Below are positions 45,753 to 55,600 of a stretch of DNA of 64,000 nucleotides, one piece after another. Positions within the stretch are counted from its first letter, which is position 1; each line of letters begins with the position of its first letter. The notes beneath the pieces are model-generated. The model made no database searches and had not been told where the DNA came from. It saw only the letters and a list, made by a program, of their open reading frames with translations. The position numbers were made by a program, and so were the translations under genes. Origin of the DNA: Bacillus massilinigeriensis (GTDB lineage Bacteria; Bacillota; Bacilli; Bacillales; Cytobacillaceae); the NCBI RefSeq assembly GCF_900117315.1, contig NZ_LT630337.1:3944628-4008627 (forward strand). The letters run 5' to 3'.

Positions 45753-46604
45753 TTATTCGTACACGTAAAAGCCTCGACCTGACTTTTTGCCTAACCATCC
45801 GGCTTTCACATATTTGCGAAGCAATGGACATGGGCGATATTTATCATCACCAAGTCCTTCTTGTAATGTTTCCATAATATATAGGCAGGTATCTAGACCA
45901 ATGAAATCAGCTAATGTTAATGGACCCATTGGATGATTCATTCCAAGCTTCATAACCTCATCGATTGCCTCTTTTGTTGCTACCCCTTCATATAGAGCGT
46001 AAATCGCTTCATTAATCATTGGAAGCAATATTCTATTGGCAACAAAGCCTGGGAAGTCATTCACTTCTACTGGAACCTTCCCAATGTTTTTCGTGATATC
46101 TTCAATGATTTGGTATACTTCATCTGCTGTAGCAAGTCCTCGAATAATTTCAACCAATTTCATTACAGGGACAGGATTCATAAAATGCATACCGATCACC
46201 TTTTCAGGTCTTTTCGTTACAGCGGCAATTTCTGTAATTGGTAATGATGACGTATTGCTTGCTAAAATCGCATGATCTGGAGCAATTTCATCCAGCTGCG
46301 CGAAAATCTTTGCCTTAATATCCATATTTTCTACTGCCGCTTCAATGACTAAATCCACTTCTTTTGCATCATCTAGTGATGTTGATTGGATGAGATTGCT
46401 TAAGGTTGCGTCCATTTTTTCTTGTGTGATTCGTTCCTTTGATACTTGGCGAGCTAGATTTTTTTGGATAATCCCAAAGCCTCTCTCGACAAATTCTGGT
46501 TTTAAGTCATTTAAGACGACTGTGTAGCCTGCTTCCGCACAAACCTGGGCAATCCCAGAGCCCATTTGTCCTGCGCCAATGACCATTATTTTCTTAACTT
46601 CCAT
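45753..46604 (-). CDS. hbd: 3-hydroxybutyryl-CoA dehydrogenase
   Basis: Oxidises 3-hydroxyacyl-CoA with NAD(P), or runs in reverse. 283 residues: Rossmann domain with [18 protein letters not shown], catalytic His in [17 protein letters not shown], and the C-terminal helical domain ([19 protein letters not shown]). Preceded by GGGGGAA. It lies 81 bases after thl in the same operon. Confidence 0.95.
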   Translation of the reverse strand: MEVKKIMVIGAGQMGSGIAQVCAEAGYTVVLNDLKPEFVERGFGIIQKNLARQVSKERITQEKMDATLSNLIQSTSLDDAKEVDLVIEAAVENMDIKAKIFAQLDEIAPDHAILASNTSSLPITEIAAVTKRPEKVIGMHFMNPVPVMKLVEIIRGLATADEVYQIIEDITKNIGKVPVEVNDFPGFVANRILLPMINEAIYALYEGVATKEAIDEVMKLGMNHPMGPLTLADFIGLDTCLYIMETLQEGLGDDKYRPCPLLRKYVKAGWLGKKSGRGFYVYE

Positions 46605-46685
46605 GTTCCATTCCCCCGTATCTATTCCATATTATTTATTTTATTAAATTGCTGCTTAAGTTCACGGCCCAGCCTGGATACTAGC

Positions 46686-47879
46686 TTAATTCCCAGTCCT
46701 TGGTACCTCAATCATAATTGCATCGCCTTGCCCTCCGCCGCTACAGATGGCAGCAATTCCAATTCCCCCACCACGTCGCTTTAACTCATGGATTAAGGTT
46801 AAAATAATCCTGGCTCCGCTGGCCCCGATTGGATGTCCTAAGGCAACGGCACCTCCATTAACATTCAGTTTTTCCGGTTGTATACCTGAAATTTGACTGC
46901 TAACTAGAGCAACGGCGGCAAAAGCTTCATTTATTTCAAAAAGGTCGATATCTTCAACCGATTTTCCAGTCTTTTTCAATAACTCGTTAATGGCAATTCC
47001 CGGCGTTTTCGGAAAGTTTTTCGCTTCTATTGCAACAGCTGCATGACCAAGAATGAAGGCCTCAATCGTTCTTCCTTCTCTCAAGGCTCTTTTCTCATTC
47101 ATTAACACAAGTGCTGCTGCACCATCATTTACACCAGGAGCATTCCCGGCTGTAATTGTGCCTTCATTTTGAAAGGCAGGTGCTAATTTAGACAATCTCT
47201 CTAACGAGGTGTCCTTTCTCGGCCCTTCATCATTTGTCACTACAATTGGATTTCCCTTCCTTTGTGGAATTTCGATTGGAACAATTTCCTCTGCAAATTT
47301 TCCAGATTCCATTGCAGCGATGGCAAGCTCATGGCTTCTCAAAGACCATTGATCCTGCTCCATGCGGCTAATTCCAAGCTCTTCTGCAACGGCATTTCCA
47401 TAGGTACCCATGTGGACACCAGAAAAGCTGCAGCTTAGCCCATCGTTAATCATGAGATCTAAGACACTCGCATTTCCCATTCTGAATCCAAAACGTGCTT
47501 TTGGAAGAATATATGGAGCATTGCTCATGGATTCCATTCCTCCTGCCACAATGACCTCTTCGTCTCCAGCACGAATGATTTGATCTGCGAGCGTTACACT
47601 CCTCATTCCAGAGGCACACACCTTATTAATCGTTTCGGTTTTTACCTCCCAAGGCAGACCTGCCTTTCTTGCAGCCTGACGTGACGGGATTTGACCTTGC
47701 CCTCCTTGGAGAACCGTTCCAAAAATAAATTCTCCTACTTCTTCAGGATTAACGTTTGCCCTTTTTAAAGCATCTTTCGCAGAAATCCCTCCGAGGTCAG
47801 ATGCAGTTAAGCTGCTCAAGGCTCCGCCTAACTTTCCAAATGGTGTACGAGCCCCACCTAAAATAACGGTTTTTCCCAA
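46686..47879 (-). CDS. thl: Acetyl-CoA C-acetyltransferase (thiolase)
   Basis: Thiolytic cleavage of 3-ketoacyl-CoA, or condensation of two acetyl-CoA. 397 residues. Nucleophile Cys in [15 protein letters not shown] (about residue 88), His in [17 protein letters not shown] and second Cys in CSGGGQGDA. Start is TTG at 47879 ([15 protein letters not shown]) with AAGGGGG 7 bases upstream; no ATG is suitable. First gene of the operon, with a promoter overlapped by a FadR-like operator. Confidence 0.94.
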   Translation of the reverse strand: MGKTVILGGARTPFGKLGGALSSLTASDLGGISAKDALKRANVNPEEVGEFIFGTVLQGGQGQIPSRQAARKAGLPWEVKTETINKVCASGMRSVTLADQIIRAGDEEVIVAGGMESMSNAPYILPKARFGFRMGNASVLDLMINDGLSCSFSGVHMGTYGNAVAEELGISRMEQDQWSLRSHELAIAAMESGKFAEEIVPIEIPQRKGNPIVVTNDEGPRKDTSLERLSKLAPAFQNEGTITAGNAPGVNDGAAALVLMNEKRALREGRTIEAFILGHAAVAIEAKNFPKTPGIAINELLKKTGKSVEDIDLFEINEAFAAVALVSSQISGIQPEKLNVNGGAVALGHPIGASGARIILTLIHELKRRGGGIGIAAICSGGGQGDAIMIEVPRTGN

Positions 47880-48073
47880 AAAAATTCCCCCTTATTCATT
47901 TGTTTAAAGAACAGTCATTTTTAACGGAAATATACCTGTTGACAGATAAATATGAAGTGTAATCTTGGTGAAATAACTTGAGGTTTGGTAGTTTGACATT
48001 TTCTCCCCTAAACAAAATGCAACTGTAGAAAGTTTGAATAAATGAATGAATCTAATTCCCCCTTTATTAGACC

Positions 48074-48114
48074 ATTCTAGAATTCAACGCGTTCATTGAC
48101 TGAACGCTCGTTCG
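48074..48114 (-). promoter_or_regulatory. Promoter and FadR-like operator of thl operon
   Basis: On the minus strand a -10 TAGAAT (48079-48074) and weak -35 CAGTCA (48102-48097) are 17 bases apart. TGACTGAACGCTCGTTCG (48097-48114 on the + strand) overlaps the -35. It resembles the operator at 50530 and the B. subtilis FadR consensus TGAATGAMTANTCATTCA. The inner CGAACGAGCGTTCA also comes close to a LexA box. The rest of 47880-48126 holds no gene. Confidence 0.5.
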
Positions 48115-48126
48115 AAATGCTTTCAT

Positions 48127-48162
48127 AAAAAAGGGCCTTCATAATAAATCAAAGACCCTTTT
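48127..48162 (-). terminator. Terminator of the Fe-S oxidoreductase gene
   Basis: AAAGGGTCTTT and GAAGGCCCTTT pair on the minus strand around TGATTTATTAT, then six T. It separates this gene from the thl operon. Confidence 0.85.
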
Positions 48163-48306
48163 CTATTTTTGATGGATTGTAATCGTTTTCTATATCTATT
48201 TTACCGAAAAAGAATAGAAATTGAAACACAATATGGAAAATTCGAAATTTTTTTCGAATTTTCCCCGTGCTTCAATTTCTACTTAGTTAACAAGTGTCAG
48301 CTTCTA

Positions 48307-50418
48307 TTATGAAACTAAATCCTTTTGCTCTCCACATACGGATTTTTCTAATAGCTCGGCAATATCATAGGTTGAAACCTGATCTTCAACCTCTTTCGCT
48401 TTCGTTCCATCCGTTAGCATTGTTAAGCAGTAAGGGCAGCCTGAACTGATGACTGTTGGATTAACAGACAATGCTTGTTCTGTACGTGCAACGTTAATGC
48501 GGTGGCCGGTTTCTTCTTCCATCCACATTAATCCCCCACCGGCTCCACAGCACATACCTGTTTCGCGTTTACGTTCCATTTCCACAAGCTTCACACCTGG
48601 TATTGATTTTAAAATTTCTCGTGGTTGGTCATAAACATCATTGTAACGACCTAAGTAACAAGAGTCATGGAAGGTAATGGTTTCATTCACCGGATATTGT
48701 GGTTTTAATCGGCCTTCCTTCACAAGCTCATACAATACCTCTGTATGATGGTAAACGTCTGCTTCTAGCCCAAAATCAGGATACTCATTTTTGAAAATAT
48801 TATAGGCATGCGGATCGATGGTAACGATCTTTTTCACTTCGTTCTTTTCAAATTCTTCGATATTTTTCGTTGCTAGCTCTTGGAATAGGAATTCATTTCC
48901 GAGTCTTCTTGGAGTATCTCCAGAGTTCTTCTCTTTGTTTCCAAGAATGGCAAACTTCACGCCTGCTTCGTTTAGTAGCTTAGCGAAGGAAAGGGCAATT
49001 TTTTGGCTACGGTTATCATAAGAACCCATAGATCCAACCCAGAATAAATATTCGAATTCTTCTCCAGCCTTTTTCGCTTCCTTCACAGTTGGAGCGTACA
49101 CATCCTCGCGAGCTTCGCGCCAGTTTTCACGCTCTTTACGGTTAAGTCCCCATGGATTTCCTTGCTTTTCGATGTTTGACATCGCACGTTTTGCATCTGG
49201 ATCCACTTTTCCTTCAGTTAATACAAGGTAACGACGAAGGTCGATAATTTTTTCAACATGTTCATTCATAACCGGACATTGGTCTTCACAGTTACGACAA
49301 GTTGTACATCCCCAAATTTCCTCTTCGGTAATAACCTCACCAATAAGGCTTGGGTTGTATGCAAGACCTGCAGCTGCTTCCTCAACACCTTTTCCTGCTG
49401 AAGCAAGAGCAATTTGATTCCCTTTTGTATTTGAAAAAGCAAATGTTGGAACCCATGGCTGTTGTGATGTTACTGCAGCACCATGGAAGGTTAAATGATC
49501 ACGTAGCTTTAAAATTAAATCCATTGGTGAAAGCATTTTACCTGTTCCGGTTGCTGGACACATATTTGTACAACGCCCACACTCAACACAAGCATATAAA
49601 TCAACTAATTGTAACTGTGTAAAGTCATCAATTTTACCCACACCGAAGGATTCTTGTGTTTCATCCTCAAAATCGATTTTTCTTAATTTCCCTGCTTTAT
49701 CTAAACGATTAAGATATACATTCGCAGGACCAGCAATTAAGTGGGCATGCTTTCCTTGTGGAATATACACTAAGAAGGATAATAAGAATAATAAGTGTAA
49801 CCACCAAGCAATATAGAAAATAACAATGGAAGGTGTTTCACCTATTGCTGATAATCCTGTACCAATAATTGAAGCTATCGGTTCTGTCCAAACGCCCTCT
49901 TCTCCATGCCAAATCATACTCATTCCATTCCCAACAAGAACAGAAAGCATTAATCCACCGATGAAAATTAGGACAAGGCCGTTTTTAAAACCTCTTTTTA
50001 AACGAACAAGTTTTTCAATATAACGACGGTAATAAGCCCAAACAACGGCTACTAAAATAATGAAGGTGACAATTTCCTGGAAGAATGTAAACGCAGGATA
50101 TAGTGGCCCAAGAGGTAAGTGTGCCCCTGGTTTAATCCCCTTTATTATGAAATCTATAGCACCAAACTGAACGAGAATGAAGCCATAAAAAAACATGACG
50201 TGAATGGCACCGCTTTTTTTGTCCTTCATCAGTTTTTTCTGACCGAAGACATTCACCCATATTTTATCAAGACGCTTCTTTACATCATTATCAAACTCAG
50301 CCTTTTTCCCAAGCTTAATAAATTTGATTCTGGTCCTAACTAAGTAAACAAACAGATTAATTGCGTAAGCGGTTACGAATAAGAACGCAATTAAATTCAG
50401 CCATAATAGACCGTTCAT
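48307..50418 (-). CDS. ywjF: Membrane Fe-S oxidoreductase, probable ETF:menaquinone oxidoreductase
   Basis: 703 residues: five or six transmembrane helices in the first 250 residues (b-type cytochrome-like), two ferredoxin 4Fe-4S motifs (CVECGRCTNMCP from 277; CTTCRNCEDQCP near 370), and two CCG domains (MCCGAGGG and SGCPYC) as in heterodisulfide reductase. Related proteins have been proposed to pass electrons from acyl-CoA dehydrogenase via ETF to menaquinone. Placement beside two acyl-CoA dehydrogenases and a FadR-type operator in its promoter support that; it is inference for this organism. Start 50418 with AAAGGAG upstream. Confidence 0.85.
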   Translation of the reverse strand: MNGLLWLNLIAFLFVTAYAINLFVYLVRTRIKFIKLGKKAEFDNDVKKRLDKIWVNVFGQKKLMKDKKSGAIHVMFFYGFILVQFGAIDFIIKGIKPGAHLPLGPLYPAFTFFQEIVTFIILVAVVWAYYRRYIEKLVRLKRGFKNGLVLIFIGGLMLSVLVGNGMSMIWHGEEGVWTEPIASIIGTGLSAIGETPSIVIFYIAWWLHLLFLLSFLVYIPQGKHAHLIAGPANVYLNRLDKAGKLRKIDFEDETQESFGVGKIDDFTQLQLVDLYACVECGRCTNMCPATGTGKMLSPMDLILKLRDHLTFHGAAVTSQQPWVPTFAFSNTKGNQIALASAGKGVEEAAAGLAYNPSLIGEVITEEEIWGCTTCRNCEDQCPVMNEHVEKIIDLRRYLVLTEGKVDPDAKRAMSNIEKQGNPWGLNRKERENWREAREDVYAPTVKEAKKAGEEFEYLFWVGSMGSYDNRSQKIALSFAKLLNEAGVKFAILGNKEKNSGDTPRRLGNEFLFQELATKNIEEFEKNEVKKIVTIDPHAYNIFKNEYPDFGLEADVYHHTEVLYELVKEGRLKPQYPVNETITFHDSCYLGRYNDVYDQPREILKSIPGVKLVEMERKRETGMCCGAGGGLMWMEEETGHRINVARTEQALSVNPTVISSGCPYCLTMLTDGTKAKEVEDQVSTYDIAELLEKSVCGEQKDLVS

Positions 50419-50520
50419 CCAACCTTCTCCTTTCACGAGGTCTGACTATCCCCTTCTTAACCCCTTTAATAACTTAAAATTATAACAGAATAAAATTTTC
50501 TGACAATATAACTTATCTCC

Positions 50521-50548
50521 ATTATATAATGAATGAACATTCAGTCAA
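50521..50548 (-). promoter_or_regulatory. Promoter with FadR-type operator for ywjF
   Basis: TTGACT (50548-50543) and TATAAT (50526-50521) on the minus strand, spacer 16. TGAATGAACATTCAGTCA (50530-50547, + strand) fills the spacer and matches TGAATGAMTANTCATTCA at 16 of 18 positions. A repressor bound here would block the polymerase. Confidence 0.75.
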
Positions 50549-50664
50549 CCAATTTTTTTAGATAATTTTTATTCCTCCACCGATTCCCCCCCTCTTAATT
50601 TCAGCTCATAGTTCCAACCATTCAGGTTAAAAATAATAAGAAAACCAAGCGAGGAGTCAATCAA

Positions 50665-51867
50665 ATGAAGATACTTTTCACGGCCTTCATCCTCCTATTA
50701 ATCATATTCATGTACCTATGGCTTGATTATTCATTCGGTAGAAAAAGGCATCTCGCTACACTTCAAAAGAGACACTATCCAAAAAGGTATAGCGATATTT
50801 CATTATTTAAACAAGGAAACGATCTTTTTGATGATTTCTTTTCTGAAATAAGAAGAGCGAAAAAACATATTCATATTCTCTTTTTTATTGTCAAGAATGA
50901 CAATATTAGCAAACAATTCTTCAAACTTTTGATTGAAAAGGCCTCAGAGGGAGTTGAGGTCCGTCTTTTGGTTGATCAAATCGGAGGCCATAAGATTTCT
51001 CAAAAAACAATTGCTGAATTAAAAAAGGAAGGGATTGAATTTTCCTTTTGCAATAAAATAGTGGCTCCCTTTTACTTCTACTCAAGCCAGGTCAGGAATC
51101 ATCGGAAAATTAGCGTGATTGATGGAAAAATCGGATATATGGGTGGTTTTAATATTGGTGAAGAATATATTGGTATGAATCCGAAGCTTTCCCCCTGGAG
51201 GGATTACCACTTAAAAATTAATGGAGAAGGAGTTCAGGATTTACAAAAGGAATTTCTCCATGATTGGAAGGAAGCAACAAAAATGGATTTACTTCAAAAG
51301 GAGGATTATTTTCCTCCACTTGAAAAAGGACCAGTCTTACATCAGATTGTGCCAACTGATGGTTTATTTTTAGATAAAGTCTTTGCCGATCATATTAAGA
51401 ACGCAAAAGAATCTATTGTTATCGGGACCCCTTACTTTATTCCAAGCAGTAAATTAAATCAACTTCTAATTGAGGCATTGCAAAAAGGAATAAAGGTTAC
51501 TCTTCTTATTCCTGATAAGCCTGATCACGCACTTGTAAAGGAGGCATCCTTCCGATATTTACGTCAGCTATTAAAGGAAGGAGCCAAGGTTTATCAATTT
51601 GTTAATGGCTTTTACCATGCTAAGGTTTTTATGATTGATCAAGAATCTTGTGATGTTGGAACAGCAAATTTTGATATGCGGAGCATTTTTTTGAACTATG
51701 AATTGAACTGTTTTATTTATAGTCAGGATTTTTTTAATCAAGTTCAGCAGGCGGTTCAGGAAGATATTAATGACGCCGATTTATTAAATCCGAATGCCTT
51801 GGATATGGTGAGCTTCCAGATAAAGGTGAAAGAAATCATCGCAAGGCCAGTATCCCTTTTCTTGTAA
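50665..51867 (+). CDS. ywjE: Cardiolipin synthase-type phospholipase D family protein
   Basis: 400 residues: one N-terminal transmembrane helix (about 2-21), then two phospholipase D domains with HxKxxxxD motifs at 146-153 (HRKISVID) and 318-325 (HAKVFMID), both intact. It should condense phosphatidylglycerol into cardiolipin at the membrane. Shorter than ClsA (no second membrane helix) and matching ywjE in length and position. GAGGAG precedes the ATG. Divergent from ywjF. Confidence 0.9.
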   Translation: MKILFTAFILLLIIFMYLWLDYSFGRKRHLATLQKRHYPKRYSDISLFKQGNDLFDDFFSEIRRAKKHIHILFFIVKNDNISKQFFKLLIEKASEGVEVRLLVDQIGGHKISQKTIAELKKEGIEFSFCNKIVAPFYFYSSQVRNHRKISVIDGKIGYMGGFNIGEEYIGMNPKLSPWRDYHLKINGEGVQDLQKEFLHDWKEATKMDLLQKEDYFPPLEKGPVLHQIVPTDGLFLDKVFADHIKNAKESIVIGTPYFIPSSKLNQLLIEALQKGIKVTLLIPDKPDHALVKEASFRYLRQLLKEGAKVYQFVNGFYHAKVFMIDQESCDVGTANFDMRSIFLNYELNCFIYSQDFFNQVQQAVQEDINDADLLNPNALDMVSFQIKVKEIIARPVSLFL

Positions 51868-51933
51868 AATTAGGAGCCTGCTCCATTTGTTTCGTTGCCA
51901 TTAAGTCTAGTTTATTTCAAAATAAGAGTCAGG

Positions 51934-51977
51934 GAAAAAATAAAACAGCTGGCTTCATATTTAAGCGCCAGCTGTTA
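51934..51977. terminator. Bidirectional terminator between ywjE and the XapX gene
   Basis: AACAGCTGGC (51944-51953) and GCCAGCTGTT (51967-51976) are perfect arms. The minus-strand reading is followed by TTATTTTTT; the + strand flank is weaker. Confidence 0.8.
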
Positions 51978-52007
51978 TTCCTACTATATTGTATAGTGTG
52001 CTTTTGG

Positions 52008-52187
52008 TTAACCAAGAAGGTTTTGAAACCATGGTGCAACTTTTTGAAATACGACAAATCCTAAGTAAACCCCAACTATTCCCATAACACCTGCTAATGC
52101 TGGTGGGGCAGGAATTGGAAGCTTAAATAAGGAAAATAAGAATCCAACGATAAATCCGGTAAAAACTGAAAGTATGACAATCTTCAT
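52008..52187 (-). CDS. XapX domain small membrane protein
   Basis: 59 residues, two transmembrane helices joined by a proline loop: MKIVILSVFTGFIVGFLFSL, FKLPIPAPPALAGVMGIVGVYLG. The PIPAPPALAGVMGI stretch is the hallmark of the XapX family (unknown function, often near molybdopterin or purine enzymes, though not here). AGGAGG is 8 bases before the ATG. It is the only good coding region in the ywjE-argS gap. Confidence 0.85.
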   Translation of the reverse strand: MKIVILSVFTGFIVGFLFSLFKLPIPAPPALAGVMGIVGVYLGFVVFQKVAPWFQNLLG

Positions 52188-52340
52188 GCTGCTTTCCTCC
52201 TCTAAAAACTTCAGATTCTTACATTATTCATTATGTCCTACCTGCAAGAAATGCATGAATCATTTTTGAAGTTCCATTAATCAAGGATTCTTTCATAACA
52301 GGGAGGAAAATAACTTTCACCTATTAACTTCTGAACTTTT

Positions 52341-54011
52341 TTACATTTTTTCCGGTGCTGATACACCAATTAATGCAAGTGCGTTTTTCAATGTGATTTG
52401 TACTGCCTTTACTAAAGCAAGACGCGCCTTCGATTTTTCCACGTTTTCCATATCTAGTACCTTTTCCGCATTATAGAAGCTATGGAAGGTAGATGCTAAA
52501 TCAAAGATATAGTTGGCAACGCGATGAGGCAAGCGTTTTAATGCTGCTTCACCAACTGCTTGAGGGAATTCCCCTAGCTTTTTCAACACATCGATTTCTT
52601 TTTCTGCTTGGATTAGTGAGAAATCGGCATTTTTATCTACTTTTAAACCATTCTCTTCTCCAGAGCGAAGGATACTGCAAATACGTGCATGTGCATATTG
52701 TGCATAGAAAACCGGGTTCTCATTTGATTGGGAAACGGCTAAATCTAAGTCAAAATCAAGATGTGTATCTGCACTTCTCATCGCAAAGAAGTAACGAGTT
52801 GAATCTAATCCCACTTCTTCAACAAGTTCACGCATGGTTACAGCTTTTCCTGTACGCTTACTCATTTTCATTTTTTCACCATTTTTATATAAATGAACAA
52901 GCTGGATGATTTCAACCTCTAATGCATCCTTGCTAAAGCCCATTGCTTGAATCGCTGCTTTCATACGTGGGATATAACCATGGTGATCAGCGCCCCAAAT
53001 ATTAATTAGCTTTTCAAAGCCACGATCCAATTTATTCTTATGATAAGCAATGTCTGGAGTTAAATACGTGTATGAACCATCCTGTTTAATTAAAACACGG
53101 TCCTTATCATCACCGAACGTAGTGGAACGGAACCAAGTGGCTCCATCCTTTTCATAAATATGACCATTTTCACGTAACTTATCCAATGCTGCATCAATTT
53201 TTCCATCATGGTACAGTGAAGTTTCAGAATACCATACATCGAATGGAACGCGGAAATCCTCAAGGTCCTTTTTCAATTTTTCCATTTCATATTTAAGACC
53301 ATATTCACGGAAAAAGTCAAAACGTTCCTGTTCATCGGCATTGACATAGCGGTCGCCGAATTCCTCTGCAAGTCTTTTTCCAATACCGATGATATCTTCG
53401 CCATGATAGCCGTCTGCAGGCATTTCCTTTTCTATTCCAAGTGCTTGGAAATAACGTGCTTCTACTGATAATGCTAAGTTGTTAATTTGGTTTCCGGCAT
53501 CGTTAATATAGTATTCACGAGAAACATCATAACCAGCTTTGTCTAAAATATTACATAAGGAATCCCCCACCGCAGCACCACGAGCATGTCCTAAATGAAG
53601 GTCCCCAGTTGGATTAGCAGAAACAAACTCGACTTGAATCTTTTGATGATTTCCTACATTTGTTTCCCCAAAGCTGTCCCCTGCCTCTAAAATGACAGGA
53701 ATTAAATCGGTTAGGTAGCTATTATCCATGTAAAAATTAATGAAGCCTGGGCCTGCAATTTCTATCTTTTCAATGGAAGCCTTGGATTGGTCAAAATGAG
53801 ATATTAGCTCTTCTGCAATCATACGTGGAGCCTTCTTAGCTATTTTCGTAAGCTGCATAGCCATATTTGTTGAATAATCCCCATGTGATTTGTCCTTTGG
53901 AACCTCTAATATGATAGATGGAATTTCGCCTTCATTGGCAAGACCAGCCTTCACGACAGCTGCTTTAATCTCTTCTTTTAATTTTGTTTGGATTTGCTCG
54001 ACGATGTTCAT
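52341..54011 (-). CDS. argS: Arginyl-tRNA synthetase
   Basis: Charges tRNA-Arg; class I. 556 residues: N-terminal Add-1 domain, HIGH-equivalent [22 protein letters not shown]-equivalent [12 protein letters not shown], and C-terminal anticodon-binding DALR domain ending [15 protein letters not shown] precedes the ATG. The start overlaps the ywiB stop by four bases, so the two are translationally coupled. Confidence 0.98.
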   Translation of the reverse strand: MNIVEQIQTKLKEEIKAAVVKAGLANEGEIPSIILEVPKDKSHGDYSTNMAMQLTKIAKKAPRMIAEELISHFDQSKASIEKIEIAGPGFINFYMDNSYLTDLIPVILEAGDSFGETNVGNHQKIQVEFVSANPTGDLHLGHARGAAVGDSLCNILDKAGYDVSREYYINDAGNQINNLALSVEARYFQALGIEKEMPADGYHGEDIIGIGKRLAEEFGDRYVNADEQERFDFFREYGLKYEMEKLKKDLEDFRVPFDVWYSETSLYHDGKIDAALDKLRENGHIYEKDGATWFRSTTFGDDKDRVLIKQDGSYTYLTPDIAYHKNKLDRGFEKLINIWGADHHGYIPRMKAAIQAMGFSKDALEVEIIQLVHLYKNGEKMKMSKRTGKAVTMRELVEEVGLDSTRYFFAMRSADTHLDFDLDLAVSQSNENPVFYAQYAHARICSILRSGEENGLKVDKNADFSLIQAEKEIDVLKKLGEFPQAVGEAALKRLPHRVANYIFDLASTFHSFYNAEKVLDMENVEKSKARLALVKAVQITLKNALALIGVSAPEKM

Positions 54012-54451
54012 CCTTTCTCCTCCTTAAACGTGATGTTTAGATGATAATTGCCCGCATTCGAACCATGCATGGATAAATCATAAATAATTTCGACCGAACC
54101 ATCATTTTGATCTTCGGCAAAAGAATACGCTAATCTTTTTGTATATGTAGTGGTTTCAAGAGTTCCGTATGGGGTTTCATAGCTACCTCGGAGTTTTTGC
54201 TTTAATTGAAAGGGTAGCCTCATATTAATTGCACCCCTTCTTAGTATCATAGCATTTCCATCAGCTACTTTTACAATCGTCTTGACTGTTACCTCATCAA
54301 GAACCTCATCATACTGCAGGTAATAAGATTGGCCTTTTTTATAGTATCGACCAAATGTGATTAATTCAAAAGACTGTTTGTCCTCATCATTTTGAATCAC
54401 TGTTTTGATTTTTAGTTGTATAGGTACTTGGTCCGCCGGTTTCGTCTGCAA
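54008..54451 (-). CDS. ywiB: DUF1934 family beta-barrel protein YwiB
   Basis: 147 residues, all-beta, unknown function, resembling a calycin/lipocalin-like barrel ([56 protein letters not shown]). Conserved immediately upstream of argS in Bacillus. TTG at 54451 is chosen: AAGGA is about 10 bases upstream and the length matches B. subtilis. The frame is open to 54517 without a ribosome binding site. Between 54452 and 54630 no further gene is seen. Confidence 0.82.
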   Translation of the reverse strand: MQTKPADQVPIQLKIKTVIQNDEDKQSFELITFGRYYKKGQSYYLQYDEVLDEVTVKTIVKVADGNAMILRRGAINMRLPFQLKQKLRGSYETPYGTLETTTYTKRLAYSFAEDQNDGSVEIIYDLSMHGSNAGNYHLNITFKEEKG

Positions 54452-54630
54452 CGGGCACACTTCCTTTACTTCGCTTATTATAATCGAAGTTTTTCTTTTT
54501 GTTGGATTTTTGTTCAAATATGCACAAAGTTGCCAAATATATCGTGATTTTGTGCTTTATAAATATTCTCTTCTTATCTAGTGTTTAACTTAATTATTAT
54601 AATTTTTTTGTATGGGAAGTGCAACAAAGG

Positions 54631-54673
54631 AGGTGCCAGGCACCATCCAAAATTTGGATGGTGCCTGGCACCT
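54631..54673. repeat. Perfect 43-base palindrome (GGTGCCAGGCACCATCC family)
   Basis: Two 21-base arms starting AGGTGCCAGGCACCATCC are exact complements around one central A. It is the same family as the elements at 22911 and 43267 (GCCAGG in place of GACAGG). It begins 3 bases after the speB stop on the minus strand and may stabilise or end the speE-speB mRNA. Confidence 0.85.
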
Positions 54674-54675
54674 AT

Positions 54676-55548
54676 TTATTTGACCCATCCAAGGATCATT
54701 TCTCTTATTAATTTACTTGCTGTGTTGACTGTTTGTTCTGAGTGGTCGTAGATTGGCGCTACTTCAACTAAGTCGGCTCCTATGACGTTTACATTGGAAT
54801 GAGCAATCTCATGAATGGATGCTAACAGCTCTTTTGATGTAATACCACCTGCATCGACCGTTCCGGTTCCTGGTGCATGAGCGGGATCCAACACATCAAT
54901 ATCAATGGTCACGTAGACTGGTCTTCCAGAAAGCTTAGGAAGAATATCCTTCAGTGGCTTATGGACCTCAAACTTGGAGATATGAAGCCCAACCTCCTTC
55001 GCCCAATCAAACTCTTCCTTCATTCCTGAACGTATCCCGAAGGAATAAATATTTTCAGGCCCTATTAATCCCGCTGCCTTTCGAATTGGTGTGGAATGAG
55101 AAAGCGGCTCACCCTCATAATGCTCACGTAAATCGGTGTGTGCGTCCATATGGATGATAGCTAGATTTGGATACTTCTTATACATTGCCTTAATGACTGG
55201 CCAAGTGACTAGATGCTCTCCACCCATTCCAAGTGGAAACTTATCCTTTGCCAATACTTGATCAACAAATTCCTCAATTAAATCTAAGCTCTTCTGAGGA
55301 TTTCCAAAAGGAAGTGGAATATCTCCTGCATCATAATATTTTACATCCTGGAGCTCCCGGTCTAAATAAGGGCTATATTCCTCCAATCCAATGGAGACCT
55401 CACGGATACGTGCTGGACCAAATCTTGAACCAGGTCGGTAGCTTACCGTCCAGTCCATTGGCATGCCATATATAACCACTTGGCTTTCCTCAAAGTTTGG
55501 ATGACTATTGATAAATACATTTCCTGAATAGGCTTCATCAAATCGCAT
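54676..55548 (-). CDS. speB: Agmatinase
   Basis: Hydrolyses agmatine to putrescine and urea; manganese ureohydrolase. 290 residues. Metal ligands in GGEHLVTWP, IHMDAHTDLREHYEG and VTIDIDVLDPAHAPGTGTVDAGG are all present. GGAGGAG precedes the ATG. Operon with speE (52-base gap), so putrescine made here is converted to spermidine by its neighbour. No arginase-type signature differences are seen. Confidence 0.95.
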   Translation of the reverse strand: MRFDEAYSGNVFINSHPNFEESQVVIYGMPMDWTVSYRPGSRFGPARIREVSIGLEEYSPYLDRELQDVKYYDAGDIPLPFGNPQKSLDLIEEFVDQVLAKDKFPLGMGGEHLVTWPVIKAMYKKYPNLAIIHMDAHTDLREHYEGEPLSHSTPIRKAAGLIGPENIYSFGIRSGMKEEFDWAKEVGLHISKFEVHKPLKDILPKLSGRPVYVTIDIDVLDPAHAPGTGTVDAGGITSKELLASIHEIAHSNVNVIGADLVEVAPIYDHSEQTVNTASKLIREMILGWVK

Positions 55549-55600
55549 ATTTTTTCTCCTCCATATCTAAAAGGCTTTTCTCTTGAATTAAAACAACTGA

